From positions 1 through 43,106 of the IMG/VR virus record IMGVR_UViG_3300037993_000065: 43,106 nt of DNA. The stretch is one strand, 5' to 3'. How positions within the stretch are numbered: the first letter of the stretch is position 1; every line of letters begins with the position of its first letter. This document shows positions 1-6,566 of the stretch, one piece after another. The position numbers and the translations under genes were made by a program. A model generated the notes under the pieces. That model was given only the letters and a program-made list of their open reading frames with translations. It did no database searches and was not told the DNA's origin. This DNA comes from a virus.

Positions 1-268
1 CCGCCGCCCACGCCTTGGCTCTGCTGCCCTCCTCCAACGCCTCGGCTGTGCTTCCCGCCACCCACGCCTTGGCTGTGCTGCCCTTCGCCCTCGCCTCGGC
101 TGTGCTGCCCTCCGCCCACGCCTCGGCGATGCTGCCCGCCACCAACGCCACGGCTGTGCTGCCCTCCGCCCACGCCTCGGCTTTGCTGTTTGGGTGCATC
201 GCTCGCGCTACGTCGCCAGGCTGTAATGCTCGCACTATTTCGCCGTCTTTTGTGCTGTCGTAAATCAT
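1..268 (-). CDS. Nonapeptide-repeat protein, paralogue A (cut by the window start)
   Basis: The reading frame starts with ATG at 268, preceded on the minus strand by a good ribosome site (GGAGG, 10 nt from the ATG), and runs off the window start. About 25 N-terminal residues (MIYDSTKDGE..., LQPGDVARAMH) precede tandem nine-residue repeats of the type GSTAEAWAK. It is a close paralogue of the gene at 42726-43031. The window end continues this gene: after joining, the sequence matches the paralogue's tail (shared stretch CAATACCATACGC). The shared end segment is about 4 nt shorter here than in the paralogue, so a frame shift or a few bases lost at the ends must be considered. If corrected, the stop would be TAG at 43082-43084. 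Function unknown; alanine- and glycine-rich repeats of this kind suggest a repetitive beta structure. Confidence 0.6.
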   Translation of the reverse strand, partial: MIYDSTKDGEIVRALQPGDVARAMHPNSKAEAWAEGSTAVALVAGSIAEAWAEGSTAEARAKGSTAKAWVAGSTAEALEEGSRAKAWAA

Positions 269-289
269 TTTGCCCTTACCTCCGTCTCT

Positions 290-376
290 TGTTGTGCCGG
301 ATGCGCTCCGGCTGGCGGTTGTGCTATGTTGTGGTGCTCTCAGACATCCGGGCCGCTCTCTCAATCCCGCTTGCGG
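290..376. repeat. 86-bp direct repeat, copy 1
   Basis: This stretch recurs at 921-1007 with only a few substitutions and two single-base indels. The two copies flank the gene at 385-903. Each copy contains the inverted repeat GCCGGA/TCCGGC with a 5-nt loop. In the minus-strand reading direction each copy sits just upstream of a ribosome site. It may be a duplicated leader or regulatory unit, or the scar of a gene duplication. Confidence 0.85.
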
Positions 377-384
377 AGCGGAGC

Positions 385-903
385 TTACAGTTCGACTACC
401 TTGTAGGTGGGTCGGCTGCTCTCGTTATGGGAGAGCACATAGTCTTCTTCCGCTCCGTCGATCCACGCTTGGGCTGCAGCGGCGTTGTCAAACTCGGCTT
501 CGCGCTGGCCATTATCTTCCATCGCTACGCTGATCTCAGAGTGGGGACCGTAATAATTACGGCTGATGAGTACCGCGCACAGATTAGTGGAGTCCTGTGG
601 GGCGGCATCTACAGTTTCTACTCCGAAAACGCTTGCACGGTTGCGGAGCAGGTCAAGGCCGCTCAAGTCCTGGCTGATGAGCCAATCTCCCAAGTCGTCG
701 GTGTCGTCGGCGACGGCGTAATTGGTTTCACCGCTATCGCCGTACGCAATCGCGTACCCCTTGCCTCCGGCAAGCTCGTAAGCCGAAACATACCCGTAAT
801 CTTCTCCTGAATCTGCGGTAAAGTTGGCGGTTGGCTCAACACCATTTTCGCGGAGGGTGGCGATGATGATTTTAGCGAGTTCGGTTTCTGTGTAGTTCTT
901 CAT
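385..903 (-). CDS. Hypothetical acidic protein, 172 aa
   Basis: The ATG at 903 has a clear ribosome site (AAGGAG, 7 nt upstream on the minus strand). The product begins MKNYTETELAKIII, is rich in Asp, Glu, Ala and Tyr, and has no signal peptide, membrane segment or recognised motif. It is the first gene after the leftward promoter at 1050-1078, and is bracketed by two copies of an 86-bp direct repeat. That suggests an accessory cassette acquired or duplicated by recombination. I do not recognise the family. The overlapping plus-strand frame at 190-810 is a shadow of this gene. Confidence 0.75.
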   Translation of the reverse strand: MKNYTETELAKIIIATLRENGVEPTANFTADSGEDYGYVSAYELAGGKGYAIAYGDSGETNYAVADDTDDLGDWLISQDLSGLDLLRNRASVFGVETVDAAPQDSTNLCAVLISRNYYGPHSEISVAMEDNGQREAEFDNAAAAQAWIDGAEEDYVLSHNESSRPTYKVVEL

Positions 904-920
904 TTTCTTGCTCCTTCAAG

Positions 921-1007
921 TGTTGTGCCGGATACGCTCCGGCTGGCGGCTGACTATGTTGTGGTGCTCTCAGACAATCCGGGCCGCTCTCTCAATCCCG
1001 CTTGCGA
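921..1007. repeat. 86-bp direct repeat, copy 2
   Basis: Second copy of the repeat at 290-376, lying between the leftward promoter (1050-1078) and the ribosome site of the 172-aa gene. It keeps the GCCGGA/TCCGGC hairpin. It would be in the 5' leader of the leftward transcript, so a role in leader RNA structure is possible. Confidence 0.85.
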
Positions 1008-1049
1008 ATCACTCTCAGGTGTCTCTTGTCATCTCTCACCAACATTTAT

Positions 1050-1078
1050 AGAATACCCTTACGGGTCGTAGGAGTCAA
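1050..1078 (-). promoter_or_regulatory. Sigma70-type promoter for the leftward accessory operon
   Basis: On the minus strand TTGACT (1073-1078) is followed by a 17-bp spacer and TATTCT (1050-1055), so both boxes are close to consensus. Transcription would start near 1043 and read leftward into the 172-aa gene and on across the window ends. The predicted leader is about 140 nt and contains one copy of the 86-bp repeat. Confidence 0.6.
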
Positions 1079-1089
1079 TAGGGTCAAAC

Positions 1090-1107
1090 TGTGGAAAATG
1101 TGGAAAA
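1090..1107. repeat. Two tandem 9-bp TGTGGAAAA repeats (DnaA-box-like)
   Basis: TGTGGAAAA occurs twice back to back. Each copy differs at one position from the DnaA box TGTGGATAA. The site is in an AT-richer intergenic stretch beside the leftward promoter and about 400 bp from the 11-bp repeats at 1513-1545. It could be a host DnaA or regulator site, but two imperfect copies alone do not make an origin. Confidence 0.35.
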
Positions 1108-1188
1108 CTGACGTATCTATCTCAAAACGCAAGAGATATTATGTGCAAAACTATTATTTGCGCGGCGGAATCGCGCGAAAAGAGGAAG

Positions 1189-1392
1189 CTACTTAGGCTC
1201 CTTAGGCTTAGGCTCCTTGGCACACTCCATCATGCGCTCGATAGACAATGCGGAGATACGGGCTACTCGATGGGAAAGCCGACGCTTATCCAGCAAGCCC
1301 TTCCGGCACCATACTCTTATAGTCGAAATGCTCACTCCCAGGTAGCTAGCTGCTTCCCGGTATCCTACCCAATCGCTCATCAGTTGATTCAT
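1189..1392 (-). CDS. Small helix-turn-helix DNA-binding protein (MerR/excisionase type)
   Basis: This 67-aa protein has an HTH_17 or excisionase-like domain at about residues 9-38: GYREAASYLGVS, STIRVW, RKGLL. Proteins of this family bind DNA as phage excisionases or small regulators. A lysine/proline tail (KEPKPKEPK) follows. The ATG at 1392 has an AGGAGG ribosome site 11 nt upstream. No integrase is present, so a regulator is more likely than an excisionase. The three 11-bp repeats 120 bp upstream (1513-1545) are candidate operators. Confidence 0.75.
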   Translation of the reverse strand: MNQLMSDWVGYREAASYLGVSISTIRVWCRKGLLDKRRLSHRVARISALSIERMMECAKEPKPKEPK

Positions 1393-1512
1393 TGTCCGGT
1401 AGTCCTCCTATATAGATACTACTCCCATTCTGTCCCATTGCGCTAGAGAAGAGATAGTCGCGTCGGAATACTATCAGCCACTTCCAGCCAGTATCGGTCA
1501 TATTAGACGATG

Positions 1513-1545
1513 GTCGTCTGCCTGTCGTCTGCCTGTCGTCTGCCT
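1513..1545. repeat. Three tandem 11-bp repeats (GTCGTCTGCCT), iteron-like
   Basis: Three perfect contiguous copies are preceded by AGACGA (1505-1510), which makes a short palindrome with the first TCGTCT. A run of ten C follows at 1550-1559. The stretch 1393-1678 has no convincing gene, so these repeats are its main content. They could be operators for the HTH protein at 1189-1392 or replication iterons. Confidence 0.7.
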
Positions 1546-1678
1546 GTTTCCCCCCCCCCGTTGAACTTGGGGCATATCTTGTTTGCTATCAATGGTTTCC
1601 GGCGGTGGATCGAGGCCGGATCGTCAACTTGTCCGGAATGGCATGGTGCGGTGGCTTAGACGTACCTCGCCTTTGTAG

Positions 1679-1738
1679 ATGACCCAACCCCCAAAGAGTG
1701 CTGTATGGTGGTGGTGGTGGTGGCGGTGGTGGCGTTGA
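1679..1738 (+). other. Possible 19-aa tryptophan-rich peptide frame
   Basis: ATG at 1679 opens a 19-codon frame (MTQPPKSAV, then six Trp, Arg, two Trp, Arg) created by a TGG triplet repeat. Its stop codon overlaps the TTGACA box of the next promoter. No ribosome site precedes it. It is probably a by-product of the repeat and is listed because this stretch holds no other gene. Confidence 0.12.
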
Positions 1739-1764
1739 CATTGTGGTGGTGGTGGTGGCATAAT
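1735..1764 (+). promoter_or_regulatory. Near-consensus promoter with a TGG repeat in its spacer
   Basis: TTGACA (1735-1740), an 18-bp spacer, then CATAAT (1759-1764). The spacer is almost entirely a TGG repeat. The -10 box ends 6 nt before the ATG at 1771, so the transcript should begin at or next to that start codon. It would drive the zinc-ribbon frame and tRNA-Lys. Confidence 0.7.
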
Positions 1765-1770
1765 GAGTGT

Positions 1771-2076
1771 ATGGTGATTTGCCCCAAATGCGGCGCGGTG
1801 AATGGACATCGGACTGCAGACCCTGTGAAGTGCTGTCGTTGCTGGTATCAGTTCAAGCGGTGTGGGGGTCCAGGGCGCGTAGCTCAGTTGGAAGAGCAGG
1901 AGACTCTTAATCTCAAGGTCGCAGGTTCGATCCCTGCCGCGCCCACCAATCATGAGTCAGTCGAGCATCTCTGCGGGTTCCGGTCGTACAACGGCGAGGA
2001 TGGCGAGTGGTATCGGTGCGGGTTTCTGGAGCACTCTGACAAGGTGGAGCACGGAAAATGGGTGAAGGAGGGATGA
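1771..2076 (+). CDS. Zinc-ribbon reading frame running through the tRNA gene
   Basis: The frame starts at ATG 1771, where the promoter at 1735-1764 predicts the RNA 5' end, and has no ribosome site. The first 30 residues form a typical small phage zinc ribbon (CPKCG, about 12 residues, CCRC). The frame then passes without a stop through tRNA-Lys (1873-1948). It continues with a plausible protein tail containing CGFRSYNGEDGEWYRCGF and ending HGKWVKEG. Either a zinc-ribbon gene was interrupted by the tRNA, or a short upstream gene lost its stop. The part inside the tRNA is surely not selected as protein. Moderate confidence for the N-terminal module, low for the full frame. Confidence 0.4.
   Translation: MVICPKCGAVNGHRTADPVKCCRCWYQFKRCGGPGRVAQLEEQETLNLKVAGSIPAAPTNHESVEHLCGFRSYNGEDGEWYRCGFLEHSDKVEHGKWVKEG
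1873..1948 (+). tRNA. tRNA-Lys (anticodon CTT), CCA encoded
   Basis: The acceptor stem GGGCGCG/CGCGCCC is perfect. The D stem GCTC/GAGC, anticodon loop CTCTTAA (anticodon CTT, reads AAG) and T stem GCAGG/CCTGC with loop TTCGATC are all intact. The anticodon stem has one G-A mismatch at its base. Discriminator A and CCA are encoded (1945-1948). Shadow proteins on both strands here are artefacts of the tRNA sequence. It is probably transcribed from the promoter at 1735-1764. Confidence 0.95.
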
Positions 2077-2084
2077 GTGGTTTT

Positions 2085-2113
2085 TTAGGCTGAGCCAATT
2101 GTGGTATTATAAT
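2085..2113 (+). promoter_or_regulatory. Promoter of the XRE regulator, leaderless arrangement
   Basis: A perfect TATAAT (2108-2113) lies 4 nt before the ATG at 2118; a frame-shifted reading, TATTAT at 2105-2110, is 7 nt before it. The -35 region (TTAGGC, 17-bp spacing) is weak, which would fit a regulated promoter. No ribosome site fits between -10 and ATG, so the message is probably leaderless. Confidence 0.55.
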
Positions 2114-2117
2114 AGTC

Positions 2118-2468
2118 ATGTACAGCAGACCTTTCGGCAGGCATTTGAGGGACTTGCGGGAACGCGCTCATCTGTCCCGTCTCAAGGTAGTCGAACTGAC
2201 TGGCATATCAGAAACCACCATCATCTACCTTGAAAAAGGCGAACGCAAGCCGCAGTCAGACACTCTTGAGCGGTTGGCTGGGTTGTACACTCAGCGAATT
2301 AGGTACTGGGAGTCAGTCTCACGCGAACTGGAGGAAAAGCATGTCGATTCAATCAATCCCAAAGGGTCTATCGGGAGTAGAAGCCCTGGACTCAATGCTG
2401 GAGAAGGTCCGGGAGCGCTTGGTGCGTCACGACCGCTTCGCCCCGCACAAGAGCTACCAAGGGTATGA
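2118..2468 (+). CDS. XRE-family helix-turn-helix regulator
   Basis: Residues 6-58 form a classic Cro/CI-type HTH_3 domain (FGRHLRDLRERAHLS, VELTGISETTIIYLEKGERKP, TLERLAGLY). Such proteins repress or activate phage promoters. The frame continues to 116 aa, but its last 40 or so residues overlap the start of the next gene in another frame, are rich in Gly, Pro and Arg, and look like shadow sequence. The functional protein is essentially the first 75 residues. The ATG sits 4 nt after TATAAT, so translation is probably leaderless. The gene stands at the head of the packaging and head operon, so control of late genes or of itself is plausible. Confidence 0.8.
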   Translation: MYSRPFGRHLRDLRERAHLSRLKVVELTGISETTIIYLEKGERKPQSDTLERLAGLYTQRIRYWESVSRELEEKHVDSINPKGSIGSRSPGLNAGEGPGALGASRPLRPAQELPRV

Positions 2469-2844
2469 AGCGAGGATCAGAGTGGAGTTTTACCCGGCAG
2501 CCAGCTTCGCCCCGCCGCTCACAGACGACTTCACCGTTGGCCAGCACGAGTCGGATGCGATTGTGTCTCAGACTGCCCTCGTGGATGAGACGGTGGAAAT
2601 TCCCCTCAGGCCGCCGAATCAGGTAAGGGTCGAAGCAGGGATGAATACTCCGGTCATGGTGCCTGATGGCAAGGGCGGGACGGAAGAGAAGTGGATTTCC
2701 AAGGGCACGGTGCCCGGTGGCGAGCGCAAGAAGGGATCGAAGCTCAACGTCTCCGGTGGCGGTGTCAGCACCATCCCGAAGCCGGACCTGAAGAACTTCC
2801 AACCGCATTCTCCGGCCAGCATCGCCGAGGTGGATGAGCTATGA
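2341..2844 (+). CDS. Hypothetical protein before the terminase genes, 167 aa
   Basis: The start is ATG 2341, with a strong ribosome site (GGAGG, 6 nt away); the longer frame from 2230 lacks one. The product (MSIQSIPKGLSGVEALD...) has a helical N-terminus, a middle part with QHESDAIVSQTALVDETVEIPL, and a basic Gly/Lys-rich stretch. I recognise no family. It overlaps the end of the XRE frame by 128 bp and ends in an ATGA overlap with the next small frame. Position suggests a role in early packaging or regulation. Confidence 0.7.
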   Translation: MSIQSIPKGLSGVEALDSMLEKVRERLVRHDRFAPHKSYQGYEARIRVEFYPAASFAPPLTDDFTVGQHESDAIVSQTALVDETVEIPLRPPNQVRVEAGMNTPVMVPDGKGGTEEKWISKGTVPGGERKKGSKLNVSGGGVSTIPKPDLKNFQPHSPASIAEVDEL

Positions 2845-2909
2845 GCGTGGCCAAAACGGTTAAAGAGTGGCAGCGCCGGATGTTCCTTGCATCAGAGCCG
2901 GAGCAATAA
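2841..2909 (+). CDS. Possible 22-aa coupled microprotein
   Basis: ATG 2841 overlaps the previous stop (ATGA), and its own stop TAA overlaps the ATG of the next gene (TAATG). The 22-aa product begins MSVAKTVKEWQ and is amphipathic and basic. It has no ribosome site of its own and would be made by termination-reinitiation. It may act only as a coupling device between its neighbours. Confidence 0.35.
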   Translation: MSVAKTVKEWQRRMFLASEPEQ

Positions 2910-3664
2910 TGGCAAACCCTCGCAAAGCCTTCAAACCGCCAAAGAAGCGCCCAAGAGACCCCCTGCACGATGGTTCGCTCAAGGCGGCGGCTCTGCGTCG
3001 GTTGAAGGCTGCATGGCAGGTCGAGAATTCAGAATCGGAGTGGGAGCCAGAGAAAGAGCCGTCCATCAAGTCAATCTTCGAGTGCGCCGAGGGCGGAACA
3101 AGTTCGGTCCTAGACGCGCTCAGGGCTTACTCGAACGATGAGGCTCAGGAGTTCATTCGGCTCTACGATTCCGCTACGGAGAGGGACCAGAAAATCATCC
3201 CCATCGAAGCGTTTGCCTTTGCCAGCGGGGTAGGATCGGTCAGACTGGCAGGTCTGGCAGCCGAGGCGTTGGTCTCGCAAGGCCACACCCAGACTCAAAT
3301 TCTCATGGGTTCGGCCATGCACAAGGTCATGCGCTCCACCATCAAGGCCGCTACCGATCAGCTTCCGATTGTGGCCGATGACCAGATTGTCGGGTACACA
3401 AACGGCGACACCAGAGCGCAAGAGATGTTCCACAAGATGACTGGCATGATGCCCATCCCCAAGGGGTCTCAGATTGCCATTCAGAACGTCTACAAGGGTG
3501 CTGAAAAGGACGAGGTGGAGCAGGCAGGCGGTGGCTGGCGCGGCCCTGATGAGCGTCTGAGAGAGATTTACGAAGTGGTGGATGCCAAGCAGCTTGAGGC
3601 ACCTAAAGCCGATACGTTCATCACTGGGCGCGGGTCAGTCGAATTTGACCACGTTGGGAGGTAG
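2909..3664 (+). CDS. Putative small terminase subunit
   Basis: The 251-aa product lies directly upstream of the large terminase, where the DNA-recognition subunit normally sits. ATG 2909 has GGAG nearby and overlaps the previous stop; the frame from 2867 adds 14 residues with no ribosome site. The N-terminus is very basic and proline-rich (NPRKAFKPPKKRPRD), as expected for DNA contact. The centre is helical (AFASGVGSVRLAGLAAEALV). I cannot recognise a named small-terminase family, so the call rests on position and character. Confidence 0.5.
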   Translation: MANPRKAFKPPKKRPRDPLHDGSLKAAALRRLKAAWQVENSESEWEPEKEPSIKSIFECAEGGTSSVLDALRAYSNDEAQEFIRLYDSATERDQKIIPIEAFAFASGVGSVRLAGLAAEALVSQGHTQTQILMGSAMHKVMRSTIKAATDQLPIVADDQIVGYTNGDTRAQEMFHKMTGMMPIPKGSQIAIQNVYKGAEKDEVEQAGGGWRGPDERLREIYEVVDAKQLEAPKADTFITGRGSVEFDHVGR

Positions 3665-3681
3665 CTATTTTCTCTGCGAAG

Positions 3682-5820
3682 TTGGCTAATCATAAACTCG
3701 CTGCGCTCTCCCGCGATGCTGCCGCAAAGGGCAAGCTGTGGATTCCTGAGTACCACTCCATATCCAACATTGACGGGTTCAACTCACACTATGACGCTCT
3801 GTCGAAACGCGCCGAGCGTGACGGGGTGGACGTGGAACTGGGACAGGCAGAGGAAGATTGGATATTCAACGAGTACAGCATTTGCGCCTGTGACTACCGC
3901 TACTGGTCTGAGAAGTACGCCAAGATCAACGACGGCGGAGATATTATACGGTTCCAACGCCGAGCATCCCAGTCCATGCTGGTCGATATGTGGGGCGACA
4001 GGCAGGAGAAGGGATACGCCATTGAGCAGCAGGTGTTGAAGGCCCGTCAGCAGGGAATTTCGACTGAGGTAGAGCTTGCCATCACCCACCTGGTGAACTT
4101 CGGCGTAGGAGTCAAGGCGGCGATTGCCAGCTACGATTCAGACGCTTGCGAGCGCATGGGCGGCATGATGGACTTGGCTTTCAATGAAATTCCTCAGTGG
4201 ATGAGGGCCACCCCAACGTCGAACCGAGCAGGATCGCTCTACGCCTTCTCTGCCATCAATACTCGCCTGACGTTCTATTCAGGCCGCAAGGCTTCCGGTA
4301 TCGCTCGCGGTGACACGCCTAACGTCATTCATATCAGCGAGGTAGCATCCTTCCCCGATGCTGAAAACATCATTGAAAACTCGCTTTTTCAGTCGGTCCA
4401 CCCCAAAGCCAACACGTTTATGATCCTCGAATCGACTGGCGAGGGCAACACAAACTGGTGGGCGAAGACTTGGTACTCCAGCCGCGACTTCTGGGAGACG
4501 GGCGGGGCGAGACTACAGCCAGTGTTCTTCCCGTGGTTCATCGCCAGTGATTTGTTCCCTACCCCTGATTGGAGGCGTGAGCATCCCGTCCCGCGCCAAT
4601 GGTCTCCAATCACCGAGACACGAAAGATGATGGAGAAGGCGGCTTCCTACGTCCACCAGACCCCGACGATTCGTAAGTTTCTGGGCGACAAGTGGCGGAT
4701 GCCGGACTGGCAAGCATACTTCTGGGAAGTGAAGTTCTTGGAGTACAGGCGCAAGGGAAACGAAAAAGGTTGGCTGCAAGAGATGCCGATGGACGATATA
4801 GAGGCCCTTCAGCCTAAAAAAGACCTCGTATTTGACCTGACAGAAGTCCAGACCCAAGAGAAGCACCGCCCACAGTACACAGCATGGGCTATCGTCGGGC
4901 AGCAGATTCAGGAGAAGTGGTGGCCAAACGATCACGAGATCGACTTCGACACTCCACGGTTCTCAGTCACTTACGACGGCCATATTCACGACCTGCGCGG
5001 AAGAGAAAATCGCACGTTCGAGTGGGAGTTTGTTCCCCTGAAGCAGCCTGTGGAAAAAGGGATTGACATCTTCGACGCAAACGAAAAGTGTCTCATCTCC
5101 GACTGGCCGCGTGAGGGTTGGGAATACTCCATAGGCGTGGACAACGGCGAAGGTGTCGGCAAAGACAACACCGTGATTACGGTCTGCGGCAAGTCCATGT
5201 TTACGAACGAGCCTGACCGCCAAGTGTGCGAGTTCGTTTCCAACCGAATTGATCCTGCTTTTACGCACCCCTACGTCATGGCGATTGCGTCTCTGTACAA
5301 GGCGTGTATGCCAGAGGGCAAAGAGCCTCTGGTAGCCATTGAGCAGGTCTATGGATTGGGCGAGACAACCCAGATTCAGATGAAGTCGATGGGGTACAAG
5401 CGGTTCTACAACTTCACTCGACTGGACGGCAAAAACCCAGAGGCAGACAAGAAAAAGTCAAAGCGAACTGGCTGGTTCACTACTGAATGGAGTCGTCCAT
5501 TCATGCTGACTCTGTTTCGTAACGCCGTGCATAATCATTGGTTTAAGCTGTTTTCACCGCATCTTTTGAAGAACGAGATGCCGAGCTACCAGATCGACCA
5601 GACGGCGACGGGCAAGGTGCGGTTTGACCATGAATCCAACAAGCATGATGACCGGATTGTGGCCTCGGCCATATCCTTTGTTGTGCTGAATGACACAGAA
5701 AGTATGACGCGAAGGCTGGAATCGGTCTATTCTGATGAAGAGGAACAAGTTGAAATTGACTACAGCTACCCAACAGTGTCGCAGAGGATAGCAGAGATGG
5801 AGGAAGCACTTGAGTCTTGA
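3682..5820 (+). CDS. terL: Terminase large subunit (packaging ATPase and nuclease)
   Basis: It drives DNA translocation into the procapsid and cuts the concatemer. Counting from the TTG, a terminase-type Walker A (KARQQGIST) lies near residues 120-128. Walker B (VIHISE) has the catalytic Glu near 220, and the coupling motif ESTGEG is near 250. The nuclease acidic residues are in IGVDNGEG (Asp about 487), VAIEQVYG (about 554) and HDDRIVAS (about 656-657). At 712 aa it is longer than average. The start is unusual: there is no in-frame ATG or GTG near the 5' end. TTG 3682 is 20 nt from the only ribosome site (GGGAGG, 3656-3661), whereas an ATT at 3667 lies 5 nt from it. Confidence 0.93.
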   Translation: MANHKLAALSRDAAAKGKLWIPEYHSISNIDGFNSHYDALSKRAERDGVDVELGQAEEDWIFNEYSICACDYRYWSEKYAKINDGGDIIRFQRRASQSMLVDMWGDRQEKGYAIEQQVLKARQQGISTEVELAITHLVNFGVGVKAAIASYDSDACERMGGMMDLAFNEIPQWMRATPTSNRAGSLYAFSAINTRLTFYSGRKASGIARGDTPNVIHISEVASFPDAENIIENSLFQSVHPKANTFMILESTGEGNTNWWAKTWYSSRDFWETGGARLQPVFFPWFIASDLFPTPDWRREHPVPRQWSPITETRKMMEKAASYVHQTPTIRKFLGDKWRMPDWQAYFWEVKFLEYRRKGNEKGWLQEMPMDDIEALQPKKDLVFDLTEVQTQEKHRPQYTAWAIVGQQIQEKWWPNDHEIDFDTPRFSVTYDGHIHDLRGRENRTFEWEFVPLKQPVEKGIDIFDANEKCLISDWPREGWEYSIGVDNGEGVGKDNTVITVCGKSMFTNEPDRQVCEFVSNRIDPAFTHPYVMAIASLYKACMPEGKEPLVAIEQVYGLGETTQIQMKSMGYKRFYNFTRLDGKNPEADKKKSKRTGWFTTEWSRPFMLTLFRNAVHNHWFKLFSPHLLKNEMPSYQIDQTATGKVRFDHESNKHDDRIVASAISFVVLNDTESMTRRLESVYSDEEEQVEIDYSYPTVSQRIAEMEEALES

Positions 5821-6262
5821 ACTGATGAAGCATCAGCAACCCGACGATTGGACCCGCGAGAACGGCAAGGAAAAGCTCTGGTGGCAGGAGAACGCCGTAG
5901 GCCGGGTGTTTCTGTCGTCTCCGATGAGTCGGCTGGCCGTCGGATATGTGCTCAAGTCCACGACCAGCCCCCGCGAAATGGACCGCATCTATGACAAGCT
6001 GAATGCTCAGGAGCGCGAGCATAATCAGCAGCTTTTGGATGACCTGTTCAACCGCGACCGGGCCACGTACGACGCAACGCGCTCTAAACTGATGACCAAA
6101 CTGGCATCCGGCGCATCGAACGCAGAAAAGAACCTCATCCGAGAGGCTCTGAAACTGATGGACGCAAAGGAAGAGAAGATGCGAAAGAACTCTGTAACCG
6201 GAGTGGCGGATATTCAGGAGCATGAAGCAAACAACGGCCCGAAGACGACAAAGGTGATGTGA
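5810..6262 (+). CDS. Hypothetical helical protein between terminase and portal
   Basis: The start is TTG 5810, with GGAGG at 5799-5803 (6-nt spacing) and overlap with the terminase stop; the first ATG (5825) has no ribosome site. The 150-aa product has an N-terminal Trp-rich part (KLWWQENAVGRVF) and long charged helices (AQEREHNQQLLDDLF, REALKLMDAKEEKMRKN). Family not recognised. Position between terL and portal suggests a head-assembly or packaging accessory. Confidence 0.7.
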   Translation: MSLELMKHQQPDDWTRENGKEKLWWQENAVGRVFLSSPMSRLAVGYVLKSTTSPREMDRIYDKLNAQEREHNQQLLDDLFNRDRATYDATRSKLMTKLASGASNAEKNLIREALKLMDAKEEKMRKNSVTGVADIQEHEANNGPKTTKVM

Positions 6263-6566
6263 TGGCAGAAGAATTTGTGAGCGCCGTATCGTTTACGGAT
6301 TACGACAAAGCCCAACTTAAAGCAATGGGCCGCGATTCGAATTTTGCCATAGTAACCACTGTGTGGACCGGGCATTTAAGGTGGGAGCCAGACGAAGATC
6401 CAGTATCAAATATCCCCGTCGAGCGCACCGTCGAGCCTCGATGGAAAAAGAATCTGAAGTCGCTACGGTATCGGTGGTGGGAGTTCTTCTACTATTACGA
6501 GCGGACGATGAACAGAATTGCACGAGTAATTGGCGTTGATCTGTACGCTTGAGGTGATGTGATGGC
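6252..6566. repeat. Perfect 15-bp direct repeats bracketing the 97-aa gene
   Basis: AGGTGATGTGATGGC occurs at 6252-6266 and again at 6552-6566, exactly 300 bp apart. Each copy holds the ribosome-site-like AGGTG and the start codon of the following gene (the 97-aa gene and the portal gene). Recombination between them would remove the small gene exactly and keep the portal start intact. Confidence 0.85.
6262..6552 (+). CDS. Hypothetical 96-aa protein in a removable cassette
   Basis: ATG 6262 overlaps the upstream stop (TGATG); GTG 6259 is an alternative start. The product (MAEEFVSAVSF...) has a basic aromatic C-terminal half (WKKNLKSLRYRWWEFFYYY) that may be amphipathic or membrane-associated. 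The gene lies between the two 15-bp direct repeats and so looks like an inserted cassette. Family not recognised. Confidence 0.65.
   Translation: MAEEFVSAVSFTDYDKAQLKAMGRDSNFAIVTTVWTGHLRWEPDEDPVSNIPVERTVEPRWKKNLKSLRYRWWEFFYYYERTMNRIARVIGVDLYA

Noticed and set aside
1189-1392. Calling the small HTH protein an excisionase and the phage temperate
   Set aside because: No integrase or transposase is visible anywhere in the window, and HTH_17 proteins are also plain regulators.
1624-1953. Minus-strand frame with poly-His and GRGRDRTCDLEIKS-like text
   Set aside because: It is the reverse of the TGG repeat and the tRNA-Lys gene, a common annotation artefact.
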